Of a DNA stretch of 64,000 nt, positions 7,457 through 16,692 are shown piece after piece. Positions within the stretch are counted from its first letter, which is position 1. Every line of letters begins with the position of its first letter. This DNA is from Cohnella herbarum (GTDB taxonomy: Bacteria > Bacillota > Bacilli > Paenibacillales > Paenibacillaceae), in contig NZ_CP051680.1 of NCBI RefSeq assembly GCF_012849095.1, positions 6,444,001 through 6,508,000 of the forward strand, written 5' to 3'. The notes under the pieces were generated by a model. It did no database searches, was not told the DNA's origin, and worked only from the letters and a program-made list of their open reading frames with translations. The translations under genes and the position numbers were made by a program.

Positions 7457-10063
7457 ATGTCAAAAGCAACAACTAAAAAGTTCGTGATGGGAGTCGTAGC
7501 TGCTTCCTTGATGTTTACTTTGCCCGTAACCCAAGCTTTCGCGTCAGCGGGAAAGCCGGCCGGAGCCCAGTACTCCACGGTTCAGTTAAAGGCCACTCCA
7601 ACGAAAAAAATGACGTATTACAAAGCCGGAGATAGTTCCATTCCAAGCGATATCGTCTGGGTAACGGAAAAAACGGATCTCGTTTTCCTTCCTACCGCGG
7701 TTACGGACGACGTTACTAGCGTGGTTAAGGACGCGGACGGAGTTTTCTGGATCGGGACGGAGAACGGCCTGCAGCGGGTAGACTTCAAAGAGACCGACGC
7801 GAGAGATATCGTGCAATATTTAGCGGGACCGCGTTACCTCTACGGAGGCGACGATCACATTACCGGATTAGCCTCCGATAATAAAGGCGGCATCTGGGCA
7901 AGAACGGCTACCGGAGTGACTCACATTGAAATGCCGATGAAAACCTTGTACGAAAAATCCGCCGTTTACGAGAAATTAATCGCTCCCGTGAACGATCGGT
8001 TTGGAATGGTAACGGGAACAAGCTTTACGTTCGATGATCCGGAAAACACATACACCGACTATAGTTCTCCGTCGGGGATATTCACGGGCCACCCTTCCAC
8101 AAGCGATAACGACGGTCTATGGACGTCTATGTATGCGTTGGGAGAGATTTTCCGATATTCCACTTTGAAGAGCGAATACGGAGCGGCGCCTACAATCGCT
8201 CAGGCAAACGAGATTAAAACGGCTAAAGACGCCGCCATTAGAGCGACTAAAGCGGTTCTGCTGCTGGATTACGTTTCCGGACGCGGCAACGGGTATCCTG
8301 CTCGTTCCTATATGCTGACCAGCGAGGCAGGGGCAATAACGAACACGGGGGACGATTACGGGTACCAGCCTTATGAAAAAGGCTTCTGGTTCCATCATGT
8401 CGTGAGCGTGTCCGGAGCCGTGTATAATCCTAACGGTATTATTCCGAGCCTGAGAAGGGACGACGCTACTCCGATCGGTTATTCCATAGTGAGGGTTACG
8501 AGGGACTCCTTGACGAAGAAGGGATCGACTTTGTTCCCTTCGGGCGGCACGGATGTCATGAACTACAACGGTATTGCTCTTAGCCAGGCAGCGATCGATG
8601 CTCTTAACGAAACGCGTCCTGACGGTCAAAAGCTGGGAATCGATATCAAGACGAATGTCGGCAAAGCGAATAAACCGGTCTACCAGGTGCTTCCTGTTAT
8701 AACTGCGGCAACAAATAATAACGTTACTTTCGAGGATACGAGTACAAGTAGCGTTAATCGCCCGCTATTCCAACTTACGGCCCCGGTTTACGAGGAGATT
8801 CCGACTTTCTTTAACGATTTATTCCCGGCCGGCGTCGTTGTGAACGGCAAAATCGATATGAATCAGATCGTGTATAAAGCAGACACGTCCTCCGATGAAA
8901 TCGCCGGACATTCCGCGTTGTTCTTCGCGGCGTATAAATTTTTATGCGACGACCCCACCGATGCGGTGACGAATGAAATGAAGAGTTTAATCGCCAAAGC
9001 ATCGAACCGTTTGACTAACCTGATCTTGGAAGACGACCATTATTATATCGAAGACGCGACGGGGAAATCGACTCAGTGGTCTCGTTGGTTGTCGCAATAC
9101 TTTAATGACAGCGTGAGCGTCATGAAGCAGAACTCTCTCTGGACCTTGAAGATCGGGGCGGACGAGAATGGCGACGATGCATTGTCCTATGGCTATGAAG
9201 ACGGTCCGTTGAACGCGCTGGGAGTTATGGGATTGCTTAAGACGGCAATGTACGTTACCGCGGAGGAATATCCGCAAGATCAAGCGAAATTCGCGGCGGC
9301 ATACGATCTGGCGTTCGACGGAGAGTATAGCACGGCACAACCATTCGTGAACGGCAAGGGATATATCCAATTAGCCAACGAATATATTGAGCGTAGATTA
9401 GTGCGCCAAGCGACGAATGCATACAATAACCACGACAACATTCCCGTAACGAGGGAGACCATCGTTTATCCCGAAATTTCCAAAGATATTGACGAAGGCG
9501 ATAAATTACAGATGGATTCCAATGCAAACGCAACCGTACACCAAGATTGGACGCAGTATATCAATTATTCGGATGAAGAGCTCGGATGGTTCCCCGTATT
9601 CCAATTAATTATGTTGGAGAAAGATCCGCAAAGACACAAGCAGATCGTCGACGCGTTCGATCAGTGGTATTCCAATGAGGTACGGGAGGAAAATCCGTTC
9701 TACACTTTCCTCTATCAACTGGCACACCCTGATTATACGAACGTGGATTTGACTTCCGCGGTTAGATTTCTGTACCGTATGCCGGAATATCGCATCACCT
9801 TTAAGTCGCAGTACGACCGTCAAGACGTATTCTATATCGAGCCCGGCGATCGGGACGAGTACTCGCAGACCAACTACGCGCTGCCTCCGGATGAGCGGCT
9901 GATCATTAAGAACAACAACAATCCGTTCGAGACGATCGAAGGCGAGTATTCCGCCAATCCGAATTTTAATTACGAAGTACAAGACGAATTGGAGAGCGCG
10001 ACCGTATTCACCCTCCCTTACTGGATGGGCCGCTACTTCGGCATCATTAAAGAAGCGCAGTAA
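7457..10063 (+). CDS. Large secreted protein with propeller blades and alpha-toroid-like body
   Basis: An 868-aa exported protein with a signal peptide (about 1-30, ending TQAFA). Near residue 98 is a two-component-regulator propeller motif (DGVFWIGTENGLQRVDF), and a second blade follows (DNKGGIWARTATGVTHIEM). The remaining 700 residues are rich in long helices and aromatic residues (STSDNDGLWTSMYALGEI, DTSSDEIAGHSALFF, DEELGWFPVFQLIMLE). These resemble the alpha/alpha-toroid part of uncharacterised secreted carbohydrate-active proteins, but I cannot name a catalytic family. It is probably translated from the same mRNA as the SLH protein (AAGGGG ribosome site) and ends at a strong terminator. 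Confidence 0.8.
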   Translation: MSKATTKKFVMGVVAASLMFTLPVTQAFASAGKPAGAQYSTVQLKATPTKKMTYYKAGDSSIPSDIVWVTEKTDLVFLPTAVTDDVTSVVKDADGVFWIGTENGLQRVDFKETDARDIVQYLAGPRYLYGGDDHITGLASDNKGGIWARTATGVTHIEMPMKTLYEKSAVYEKLIAPVNDRFGMVTGTSFTFDDPENTYTDYSSPSGIFTGHPSTSDNDGLWTSMYALGEIFRYSTLKSEYGAAPTIAQANEIKTAKDAAIRATKAVLLLDYVSGRGNGYPARSYMLTSEAGAITNTGDDYGYQPYEKGFWFHHVVSVSGAVYNPNGIIPSLRRDDATPIGYSIVRVTRDSLTKKGSTLFPSGGTDVMNYNGIALSQAAIDALNETRPDGQKLGIDIKTNVGKANKPVYQVLPVITAATNNNVTFEDTSTSSVNRPLFQLTAPVYEEIPTFFNDLFPAGVVVNGKIDMNQIVYKADTSSDEIAGHSALFFAAYKFLCDDPTDAVTNEMKSLIAKASNRLTNLILEDDHYYIEDATGKSTQWSRWLSQYFNDSVSVMKQNSLWTLKIGADENGDDALSYGYEDGPLNALGVMGLLKTAMYVTAEEYPQDQAKFAAAYDLAFDGEYSTAQPFVNGKGYIQLANEYIERRLVRQATNAYNNHDNIPVTRETIVYPEISKDIDEGDKLQMDSNANATVHQDWTQYINYSDEELGWFPVFQLIMLEKDPQRHKQIVDAFDQWYSNEVREENPFYTFLYQLAHPDYTNVDLTSAVRFLYRMPEYRITFKSQYDRQDVFYIEPGDRDEYSQTNYALPPDERLIIKNNNNPFETIEGEYSANPNFNYEVQDELESATVFTLPYWMGRYFGIIKEAQ

Positions 10064-10072
10064 TGGATAAAA

Positions 10073-10105
10073 CAAAAAAAAGAGGGGTTCGCCCCTCTTT
10101 TTTGT
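10073..10105. terminator. Bidirectional terminator
   Basis: An A-run, then AGAGGGG, a four-base loop, CCCCTCT and a T-run. It can stop transcription from both the secreted-protein operon and the convergent GntR gene. Confidence 0.92.
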
Positions 10106-10113
10106 TTTGCGAT

Positions 10114-10827
10114 TTAGAAGAACCTCTCAATCGTATAGTTCGGGAAGTCTCCGCGAAACACGCCGAAGCTGTATTCCAGCGGGGTGTTGTCGGATAGATA
10201 TGTGAAAGTTTTTATCTGAAGGCAAGGCGAACCTTCCTTGATATTCAGGAGCTTCTTGGCTGTCTTGTCGGCGAGAACCGGCTTAAGCTGCTCTACGGCC
10301 CGATGAACTTTGAGATTGTATTTCGTTTCCAGGAAGTCGAATAAGGAACCGTCCTTGTAGTCATTGATGAGACCCGGAGCCATACTCCAGGCGATGTGCG
10401 TTCTTTCGTAGAGGAGAGGTTCGTTGTCCGCATATCGGACTCTTAATAATTGATTAATAGGGGCGTTAGGCGGGATATGCAGAAACTCGTCTAAGGGAGT
10501 TTCCGCAGGAATGACCTTCGCTTCCAGCAGCTTGCTCTTGGGTTCCTTACCTTGCATCAACACATCTTCGGTAAAACTGCGGGTTTGGATCAATTGAAGC
10601 TCTTTGCGCTTGACGAAGGTGCCTCTGCCTTGAATGCGTTCCAGAATGCCTTGAAATTCAAGTTCGTTCAGCGCGAGTCGAATCGTTGTTCTGCTAGCGT
10701 TGTATAGAATACACAATTCGGCTTCGGTTGGCAATTTCTGACCAACGCTGTAAATGCCTGTTTGGATTTGTTTGAGAATCTTTTCTTTAATGTTATAGTA
10801 CAAGGAACTTTTTTGACGCTTTGTCAC
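10114..10827 (-). CDS. GntR-family repressor with UTRA effector domain
   Basis: A 237-aa regulator. Residues about 8-75 form the winged helix of the GntR family (KEKILKQIQTGIYSVGQKLP, then LYNASRTTIRLALNELEFQG). The rest is a UTRA ligand domain (PLLYERTHIAWSMAPGLI, CLQIKTFTYLSDNTPLEYSFGVFRGD), which usually senses a sugar or sugar phosphate. The start is GTG 10827, preceded by GGAGGT. It lies between the surface operon and a GH4 phospho-glycosidase gene. Shared sites in four nearby promoters suggest it controls them all, itself included. Confidence 0.9.
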   Translation of the reverse strand: MTKRQKSSLYYNIKEKILKQIQTGIYSVGQKLPTEAELCILYNASRTTIRLALNELEFQGILERIQGRGTFVKRKELQLIQTRSFTEDVLMQGKEPKSKLLEAKVIPAETPLDEFLHIPPNAPINQLLRVRYADNEPLLYERTHIAWSMAPGLINDYKDGSLFDFLETKYNLKVHRAVEQLKPVLADKTAKKLLNIKEGSPCLQIKTFTYLSDNTPLEYSFGVFRGDFPNYTIERFF

Positions 10828-10859
10828 TACAAATTACCTCCGAAAGTCAATTTTATATT

Positions 10860-10935
10860 ATTATATCATAGCTATTAACGGTGTTAAAGTAAGCAGTATT
10901 TATGTAGTTTGTTGGGTTTCAATGGTTATTACAAA
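10860..10935 (-). promoter_or_regulatory. GntR gene promoter and an upstream operator-like site
   Basis: On the minus strand TTAACA (10882-10887), a 16-base spacer and TATAAT (10860-10865) form a good promoter. AATGGTTATTACAAA (plus strand, 10921-10935) lies 34 bases upstream of the -35. It differs at one base from the site in the GH4 promoter. Confidence 0.55.
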
Positions 10936-11025
10936 ATCGGAAACTAGTCTGTTTATCTATATCTACGAAAAAGTACGACCAGCATCTTACAGGTGTTTCA
11001 GTATATCGAAATTCCGCATTAATTC

Positions 11026-11077
11026 TTGACTAAATGTTGTATCAAATACTATAATTACGAATAATGGTTATAACAAA
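11026..11077 (+). promoter_or_regulatory. GH4 gene promoter with GntR operator at the start site
   Basis: TTGACT (11026-11031), an 18-base spacer and TATAAT (11050-11055) are followed by AATGGTTATAACAAA (11063-11077), whose centre GTTATAAC is a perfect palindrome. The site covers the expected transcription start, a classic place for repression. The 342-bp gap between the GntR and GH4 genes holds these elements and no gene. Confidence 0.65.
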
Positions 11078-11169
11078 TTAGGGTCGGACGGGCGTCTGAT
11101 TCGGGTAGCGATGGAAGCTTATTATTAGAGAGATTCGACAAAGGTTGCGATCGAGAGGATGAACGGTTA

Positions 11170-12489
11170 ATGAATCACAAGAAACGATTAAAAGTGGTCG
11201 TGATTGGCGGCGGATCGTCATACACTCCGGAATTGGTGGAAGGATTAATTAAGCGTCGGCATGAATTGCCGATCAAAGATTTGTATTTGGTAGATATCGA
11301 ATCCGGTAGAGAGAAGCTGGAGATCGTCGGGGCGCTGGCGAAACGGATGGTGGAGAAAGCGGGCGCGGACATTCGAATCCATCTGACGATGGACAGGGCG
11401 GAGGCGATTCGCGATGCCGATTTCGTGACGACGCAGCTTCGGGTAGGACAATTGGAAGCAAGAGGTAGAGACGAGCGTATTCCGCTTAAATACAACCGCA
11501 TCGGTCAAGAAACGACAGGGGCGGGCGGATTCGCGAAAGCTCTCAGGACGATTCCGGTCATATTGGATATTTGCAAGGAAATGGAACAACTAGCCCCCGA
11601 TGCTTACTTGCTTAACTTTACGAATCCGGCCGGTATCGTTACCGAGGCGGCTTTGAAATACAGTAAGATCCGGACGATCGGATTATGCAATTTGCCGATT
11701 GGCATTAAGATGCAGATCGGAGAGTTTTACGGAGTGGAAGCCTCAAGGGTCGATATCGAGATGATCGGAATAAACCATTTAAATTGGACGACTCGTATTC
11801 TCATAGACGGCGTCGACGTTTCCGAATCTTTCTTGGACAAGGCGGCCGGGGCTAAAGGACTGACGATGAAGAATATTTCCGACCTCGAATGGGACGGACA
11901 ATTCTTGCAATCGTTGGGTGCATTACCTTGCAGCTATCATCGTTATTTCTATATGAAGGATGCTATGCTAGCTGAGCAACTGGAAGACTTGGAAACCCAA
12001 GGGACTCGCGCGGACGTGGTCAAACAAGTGGAGGCGGAATTGTTCGAGCTGTACAAGGACCCGAATCTCGCGATCAAACCTCCTCAACTGGAGCAAAGAG
12101 GCGGCGCGTATTATTCGGAAGTGGCGGTTAATCTCATGACTTCTATTTATAACAACAAGAAGGACATTCAGACCGTGAACGTTAGAAACAACGGTATTAT
12201 TCCTTTTCTGCCGGACGAAGTTTCCGTAGAAGTGAATTCGATCATAGACGCGGACGGCGCCCATCCTATTCAGCTTGGGAAACAAGTAGGTCCTGAAATA
12301 CGAGGGTTGCTCCAATTGGTGAAGGCTTACGAGGAACTAACGGTAGAGGCGGCGGTGCACGGTGATCTCAAGGCGGCTTTGCAGGCTTTAACGATTCATC
12401 CGCTTGTCGGCGACGCTGAAATCGCGCAATCGATCCTGAACGACATCTTGGAACAGAACAGAGAATACCTTCCGCAATTTCAAAGTTGA
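11170..12489 (+). CDS. 6-phospho-beta-glucosidase, GH4 family
   Basis: A 439-aa NAD- and metal-dependent glycosidase. The N-terminal Rossmann motif reads VVVIGGGSSYTPELVEG. NFTNPAGIVTEA, Cys173 (LCNLPIG) and His203 (GINHLNW) match the cofactor and metal-binding residues of GH4. The family cleaves 6-phosphorylated disaccharides by oxidation at C3 and elimination. No PTS component lies in the window, although the nearby importer is an ABC type, so the source of a phosphorylated substrate is open. It is directly divergent from the GntR repressor gene, and an operator covers its promoter. Confidence 0.92.
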   Translation: MNHKKRLKVVVIGGGSSYTPELVEGLIKRRHELPIKDLYLVDIESGREKLEIVGALAKRMVEKAGADIRIHLTMDRAEAIRDADFVTTQLRVGQLEARGRDERIPLKYNRIGQETTGAGGFAKALRTIPVILDICKEMEQLAPDAYLLNFTNPAGIVTEAALKYSKIRTIGLCNLPIGIKMQIGEFYGVEASRVDIEMIGINHLNWTTRILIDGVDVSESFLDKAAGAKGLTMKNISDLEWDGQFLQSLGALPCSYHRYFYMKDAMLAEQLEDLETQGTRADVVKQVEAELFELYKDPNLAIKPPQLEQRGGAYYSEVAVNLMTSIYNNKKDIQTVNVRNNGIIPFLPDEVSVEVNSIIDADGAHPIQLGKQVGPEIRGLLQLVKAYEELTVEAAVHGDLKAALQALTIHPLVGDAEIAQSILNDILEQNREYLPQFQS

Positions 12490-12525
12490 ATAATCAATTC
12501 TATTCCAAATAAAGAAAAGAGCCGT

Positions 12526-12587
12526 GGTACCCATAGACTGGACACTTAGAAAGAGGTGTTCAGGCTGTAGGTACCTTCTTTTATTTT
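12526..12587 (+). terminator. Long hairpin terminator after the GH4 gene, perhaps an IS3-end relic
   Basis: GGTACC repeats close an outer stem and CTGGACAC pairs with GTGTTCAG inside it; TTCTTTTATTTT follows. The inner part resembles the left end of IS3/IS150-type elements, which often carry such a hairpin. No transposase reading frame is present. Confidence 0.6.
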
Positions 12588-12620
12588 ACAAACTATATCA
12601 TCCCGCTTAATTCCTCGGAA

Positions 12621-12635
12621 ATAGAACAGTTCTAT
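12621..12635. promoter_or_regulatory. Perfect palindrome upstream of the organophosphate-type operon
   Basis: ATAGAAC-A-GTTCTAT is a perfect 15-base inverted repeat, 75 bp before the binding-protein gene. It could be the operator of the DeoR regulator encoded in the same operon. No convincing promoter was found around it. Confidence 0.4.
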
Positions 12636-12710
12636 AGTTGTGAAGGGTAGAGATAGCAACAAGACTAAAGAGACACCCCACAAAAAACCACATGGGAGGA
12701 AAAGGGAATC

Positions 12711-13814
12711 ATGAAAAATCGGTTCAAGAAAGAGCTTGCCGTCGGGTTGATCCTTACTTTGCTCGTCGTGCTGCTAGCTGCTTGTGGAGGCGAAAACAAT
12801 AATAAAACGAATAATTCGGGTGCCAAGGAATTGTCTTTAACCGAAATCGAAGCCAAAGCGAAAGAAGAAGGCTCCGTCGTCAGCGTCGGCATGCCGGACT
12901 CTTGGGCGAACTGGAAAGGCACGTGGGAGGATATTCAATCCAAGTACGGACTTAGCCATACCGACACCGATATGTCGAGCGCGGAGGAGATTGCCAAGTT
13001 CGAGGCGGAGAAGGATAAACCGACTGCGGATATCGGCGATGTCGGCATTGCGTTCGGTTCGGTAGCGATCGCGAAAGGCGTCACTCAACCTTATAAAACT
13101 TCATACTGGGACGAAATTCCCGCTTGGGCGAAAGACCAAGACGGACATTGGCTGATCGGTTATCAAGGGACGATCGCATTCCTCACGAATAAGAAACTCG
13201 TAGCGAACCCGCCGCAAAGCTGGGAAGATCTGAAGAACGGCAATTATAAAATCGTTACGGGAGACGTGACGAAAGCCGCTCAAGCGCAAATGGCCGTATT
13301 GGCCGCCGCGATGGCTTTCGGCGGAGACGAGTCGAATATTGAGCCCGGCCTTGCGTTCTTCGAAGATCTGGCGAAGAACGGCCGACTGGCTAACGTAGAA
13401 GCATCGGTCGCTAACATCGAGAAGGGCGAAGTCGAAGTGACTTTGCTGTGGGACTTTAACGCTCTGAACTACAGAGATCAGCTTGGCAAGGATCAGTATG
13501 CGGTAACGATTCCGAAAGAAGGTAGCGTCGTCAGCGGATACGCGACGATCATTAACAAATACGCTCCGCACCCTAACGCGGCTAAGCTGACGCGGGAATA
13601 CATTCTTAGCGACGCGGGACAGATCAATCTGGCTAAAGGCTATGCCAGACCGATCAGAGACAGCGTGAAGCTTCCGGACGACGTGGCGGCGAAGCTGCTG
13701 CCTAAGGAAGATTACGCAAACGCGAAGCCGGTCGGCGATTACAAAGTATGGGAAGAAACGGCTAAGAGCATTCCCGAGCAATGGCAGGAGCGCGTTCTCG
13801 TCCATATCAATTAA
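12711..13814 (+). CDS. ABC importer binding lipoprotein, AfuA/PotD-like
   Basis: A 367-aa lipoprotein with a membrane-anchored signal ending LLAAC (Cys25). The body is like binding proteins for iron, polyamines or 2-aminoethylphosphonate (SVVSVGMPDSWANW, ADIGDVGIAFGSVAIAKGV, SGYATIINKYAPHPNAAKLTREYI). It opens a seven-gene operon containing two permeases, an ATPase, a DeoR regulator and two hydrolases. The phosphoesterase in the operon makes a phosphorylated small molecule the most likely ligand; that is inference. AAGGG lies close to the start codon, with GGGAGG further upstream. Confidence 0.88.
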   Translation: MKNRFKKELAVGLILTLLVVLLAACGGENNNKTNNSGAKELSLTEIEAKAKEEGSVVSVGMPDSWANWKGTWEDIQSKYGLSHTDTDMSSAEEIAKFEAEKDKPTADIGDVGIAFGSVAIAKGVTQPYKTSYWDEIPAWAKDQDGHWLIGYQGTIAFLTNKKLVANPPQSWEDLKNGNYKIVTGDVTKAAQAQMAVLAAAMAFGGDESNIEPGLAFFEDLAKNGRLANVEASVANIEKGEVEVTLLWDFNALNYRDQLGKDQYAVTIPKEGSVVSGYATIINKYAPHPNAAKLTREYILSDAGQINLAKGYARPIRDSVKLPDDVAAKLLPKEDYANAKPVGDYKVWEETAKSIPEQWQERVLVHIN

Positions 13815-13852
13815 CGGATTGCCCGCTTAAAGCGGAGCGGATAGCAGCATTG

Positions 13853-13883
13853 AGGCGCCTTCGTCCGCGTAGCGAGGGCGCCT
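13853..13883 (+). other. Intercistronic hairpin after the binding-protein gene
   Basis: AGGCGCCTTCG pairs with CGAGGGCGCCT (one mismatch), without a following T-run. It sits between the binding-protein gene and the first permease gene, the same layout as at 3814-3852 and 54130-54145. Confidence 0.6.
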
Positions 13884-13914
13884 GCTTTAATACCGCCATA
13901 GGAGAGTGGAAGGC

Positions 13915-14844
13915 ATGAAGGCTAGAAACCGCTGGATGCTGCTCGGATTGGTTCCCTTCGCGCTGATGGTGCTGGCATTCCAATTCGCGCCGCTCCTGTC
14001 CATGCTCACGGGAAGTATAAGCAAGTCGGGCGCATCGGGATTAACGTTCGCCCATTACGATAAAATCTTTCACAGCGCCTATTATTTGAAAGCGATCAAG
14101 AATAGCTTGCTGATCGCTGTATACTCGAGCCTGATTGGGATTGTCGCCGGACTTCTGTTCGCGTATTCGATTACCCGATTTGCGCCCAAAGCTAGAGACA
14201 GGCTGCTCATGTTATCCAACATGACTTCGAATTTCGCCGGCGTTCCGCTTGCCTTCGCTTATATTATTTTACTCGGCAACAATGGGGTGTTCACGCTTCT
14301 GTTCAAGCAGTGGGGCTGGGATATCTTCTCCGGCTTTAACTTGTATAGCTGGACGGGGCTAGTACTCGTGTACGTATATTTTCAAGTGCCGCTTGCTTTG
14401 CTGTTATTGTACCCTTCCTTCTACGGAATCCGAGAACAATGGAGGGAAGCGGCGGAGTTGCTCGGAGCTACCCGATGGCAGTTCTGGACAACCGTCGGAC
14501 TGCCTATGCTGACACCGGCGATATTCGGAACGCTCGGTATCCTGTTCGCGAATGCCATGGGAGCCTACGCAACGGCTTACGCGCTCGTCGGCGGTAATTA
14601 CAATTTGCTGGCGATTCGCATAGGCTCCTTAGTGGCGGGAGATGTCGTGAACCAACCGGAGCTCGGCAGCGCGTTAGCGGTATTGCTGGCACTATCTACG
14701 TTGCTGGCGGTATTCCTGAACCATCAGATGTCTAAGCGTTCCCAGCGCTTTACTGCCGCCTATGCTTCTAATCAGAACCTCAAGGGTCTCCGTTCTCGCA
14801 AGCTAAGGCAAGGCGCTCCGGCTCAGGAGGGGGTGAATCCATGA
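13915..14844 (+). CDS. ABC importer permease 1
   Basis: A 309-aa membrane protein of the binding-protein-dependent permease family, with about six hydrophobic segments and the EAA-like loop EAAELLGATRWQFWTTVGLP. The start was placed at ATG 13915, eight bases after GGAGAG, rather than at the upstream GTG, which overlaps that ribosome site. Its last four bases (ATGA) overlap the next gene, so the two permeases are probably translationally coupled. Confidence 0.9.
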   Translation: MKARNRWMLLGLVPFALMVLAFQFAPLLSMLTGSISKSGASGLTFAHYDKIFHSAYYLKAIKNSLLIAVYSSLIGIVAGLLFAYSITRFAPKARDRLLMLSNMTSNFAGVPLAFAYIILLGNNGVFTLLFKQWGWDIFSGFNLYSWTGLVLVYVYFQVPLALLLLYPSFYGIREQWREAAELLGATRWQFWTTVGLPMLTPAIFGTLGILFANAMGAYATAYALVGGNYNLLAIRIGSLVAGDVVNQPELGSALAVLLALSTLLAVFLNHQMSKRSQRFTAAYASNQNLKGLRSRKLRQGAPAQEGVNP

Positions 14845-15644
14845 TCAAATCCAGATCAAGATGGACGCATCGTACGCTTATGCTGTTGCTCATGACTTAC
14901 TTGCTGCTTCCGCTGCTCGCTACCTTCTTGTACGGATTCGCCAAGGAGTGGCAGACGACGGTTCTTCCCGAGAGCTGGACGCTGGAATGGATCCGGGAGA
15001 TGTTCAAGGACGTCCGATTTCTTGAAGCGTTATGGACGTCTCTCTATCTCTGTCTCATCAGCATCGCGTTAAGCCTTGCGGTAATGTTGCCCGCCGTATT
15101 CGTCATCACGGTGTACTTGCCGAAGTGGGAAACGTTCATGAAAGGATTAGTCGTGCTGCCCTATGCCGTTCCCGGCGTCGTGGCCGCAGTCGGGCTTATC
15201 CGTACCTATTCCTCGGGTCCGATCAATATTGCCGGAACGGCTTATATTTTGATCGGAGCTTACTTCGTCGTCGTGCTTCCCTATATGTACCAAGGAATCC
15301 GCAACAGCTTGCTTACCGTCTCGGCGGTTGAACTGCTTAATGCCGCGGAATTGCTCGGAGCTTCTCGGATGAGGGCGTTCGCGACGATCATTCTGCCGAA
15401 TATATGGCCAGGCGTGATCATCTCGACGTTGCTCAGCTTCTCCGTTCTGTTCGGCGAGTTCGTGCTTACGAATATGCTGGTCGGCGGCCATATTCAGACG
15501 ATTCAGGTGTATTTGTACCAACGGGTCGGGGAAAGCGGACATCTGGCAAGCGCAATCGCGATTTCGTATTTCTTATTCATTCTAGTCATGTCTACGATAC
15601 TGATGAAGCTAGGCAAGAAGGTCAACAGGGAGGTGGAGAGATGA
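14841..15644 (+). CDS. ABC importer permease 2
   Basis: A 267-aa permease with six membrane segments and the loop NAAELLGASRMRAFATIILP that contacts the ATPase. It overlaps both neighbours by ATGA, and GGAGGGGG precedes its ATG. With permease 1 it forms the heteromeric pore of this importer. Confidence 0.9.
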   Translation: MIKSRSRWTHRTLMLLLMTYLLLPLLATFLYGFAKEWQTTVLPESWTLEWIREMFKDVRFLEALWTSLYLCLISIALSLAVMLPAVFVITVYLPKWETFMKGLVVLPYAVPGVVAAVGLIRTYSSGPINIAGTAYILIGAYFVVVLPYMYQGIRNSLLTVSAVELLNAAELLGASRMRAFATIILPNIWPGVIISTLLSFSVLFGEFVLTNMLVGGHIQTIQVYLYQRVGESGHLASAIAISYFLFILVMSTILMKLGKKVNREVER

Positions 15645-16690
15645 ATCCGTCGTATTTGGAGCTTCAGGGCATACGGAAGACGTTCGGGGCTTCGACCGTG
15701 TTGGACAATGTGGATTTAACGATTCGGGAGGGCGAGCTCGTCACTCTGCTAGGGCCTTCGGGATGCGGGAAAAGCACGTTGTTGCGTTGCATCGCGGGCT
15801 TGACCGAACCCGATAGCGGGCGAATTATCCTTGAACGGAAAGATATCGCCAGTCTGCCGCCGCGCAGTCGCGAGGTGGGGATGGTCTTTCAATCGTATGC
15901 TTTGTTTCCGAATTTAACCGTCCGCGAGAATGTAGAATACGGGCTTAAGATGAGAGGCGTCGCCAAAAAGGAAAGAGAGACGCGGTGCGAGGAACTGCTA
16001 GCTCTGGTCGATCTGGCGGATAAGCGGGATGCGTTCCCGCAGCATTTGTCCGGCGGGCAACAGCAGCGGGTCGCGCTTGCGAGGTCGCTAGCCGTGCAGC
16101 CGAAGGTTCTGCTGCTTGATGAGCCGCTCAGCGCGCTCGACGCGAAGATTCGCAAAAGCTTGAGAATGGAAATCCGAGAGATTCAGAAAAGGCTGAAGAT
16201 GACGACGATCTTCGTTACCCATGACCAGGAAGAGGCGCTGACGATATCCGATCGAATCTGCATTATGAACAACGGGCATATCGTTCAGGACGGCTCTCCC
16301 GAAGCCTTGTATTCGACTCCGCGCACCGAATTCGTCGCACGGTTCATGGGCAGCTATAACGTATTGGCTAGAACGGAAGCCGTTCGGCTGTTCGGTCAAG
16401 GGGTCGGTTCCGCGGATAGCTTCGCGTTACGACCGGAGTCGGTGAAGCTGCTTTCGCAGCACGCGGAGGATAGCGAGGGTTCGCAGGGCGAGAAGCGCAT
16501 CGTTGAAGGGTCGATCGAATCGGTGAGCGTCCTCGGCAATATCATTCGTTATTTCGTCCAAGCGGAAGGCGTCCGGTTAACGGTCGATATTCTGAACGAC
16601 GGACGTTCGCGCCGCACGCAAGATGGAGGCGCGGTTCGATTGGCGCTCGATCCTTCCCAGTTGTTGCAATTGGAGAAGGAAGGGGCTTAA
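15641..16690 (+). CDS. ABC importer ATP-binding protein
   Basis: A 349-aa PotA/FbpC-like ATPase. It shows Walker A GPSGCGKST (about residue 38), the Q-loop region MVFQSYALF, signature LSGGQQQRVALARSLA (about 136), Walker B LLLDEPLSALD and the H-loop FVTHDQEEAL. The C-terminal part after about 240 is TOBE-like (FALRPESVKL, IRYFVQAEGVRLTVDI). The start is ATG 15641 within AGGTGGAG-ATG, overlapping the permease stop; the reading frame continues upstream only inside the permease gene. Unlike the sugar importers in this window, this operon carries its own ATPase. Confidence 0.93.
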   Translation: MNPSYLELQGIRKTFGASTVLDNVDLTIREGELVTLLGPSGCGKSTLLRCIAGLTEPDSGRIILERKDIASLPPRSREVGMVFQSYALFPNLTVRENVEYGLKMRGVAKKERETRCEELLALVDLADKRDAFPQHLSGGQQQRVALARSLAVQPKVLLLDEPLSALDAKIRKSLRMEIREIQKRLKMTTIFVTHDQEEALTISDRICIMNNGHIVQDGSPEALYSTPRTEFVARFMGSYNVLARTEAVRLFGQGVGSADSFALRPESVKLLSQHAEDSEGSQGEKRIVEGSIESVSVLGNIIRYFVQAEGVRLTVDILNDGRSRRTQDGGAVRLALDPSQLLQLEKEGA

Positions 16691-16692
16691 GG

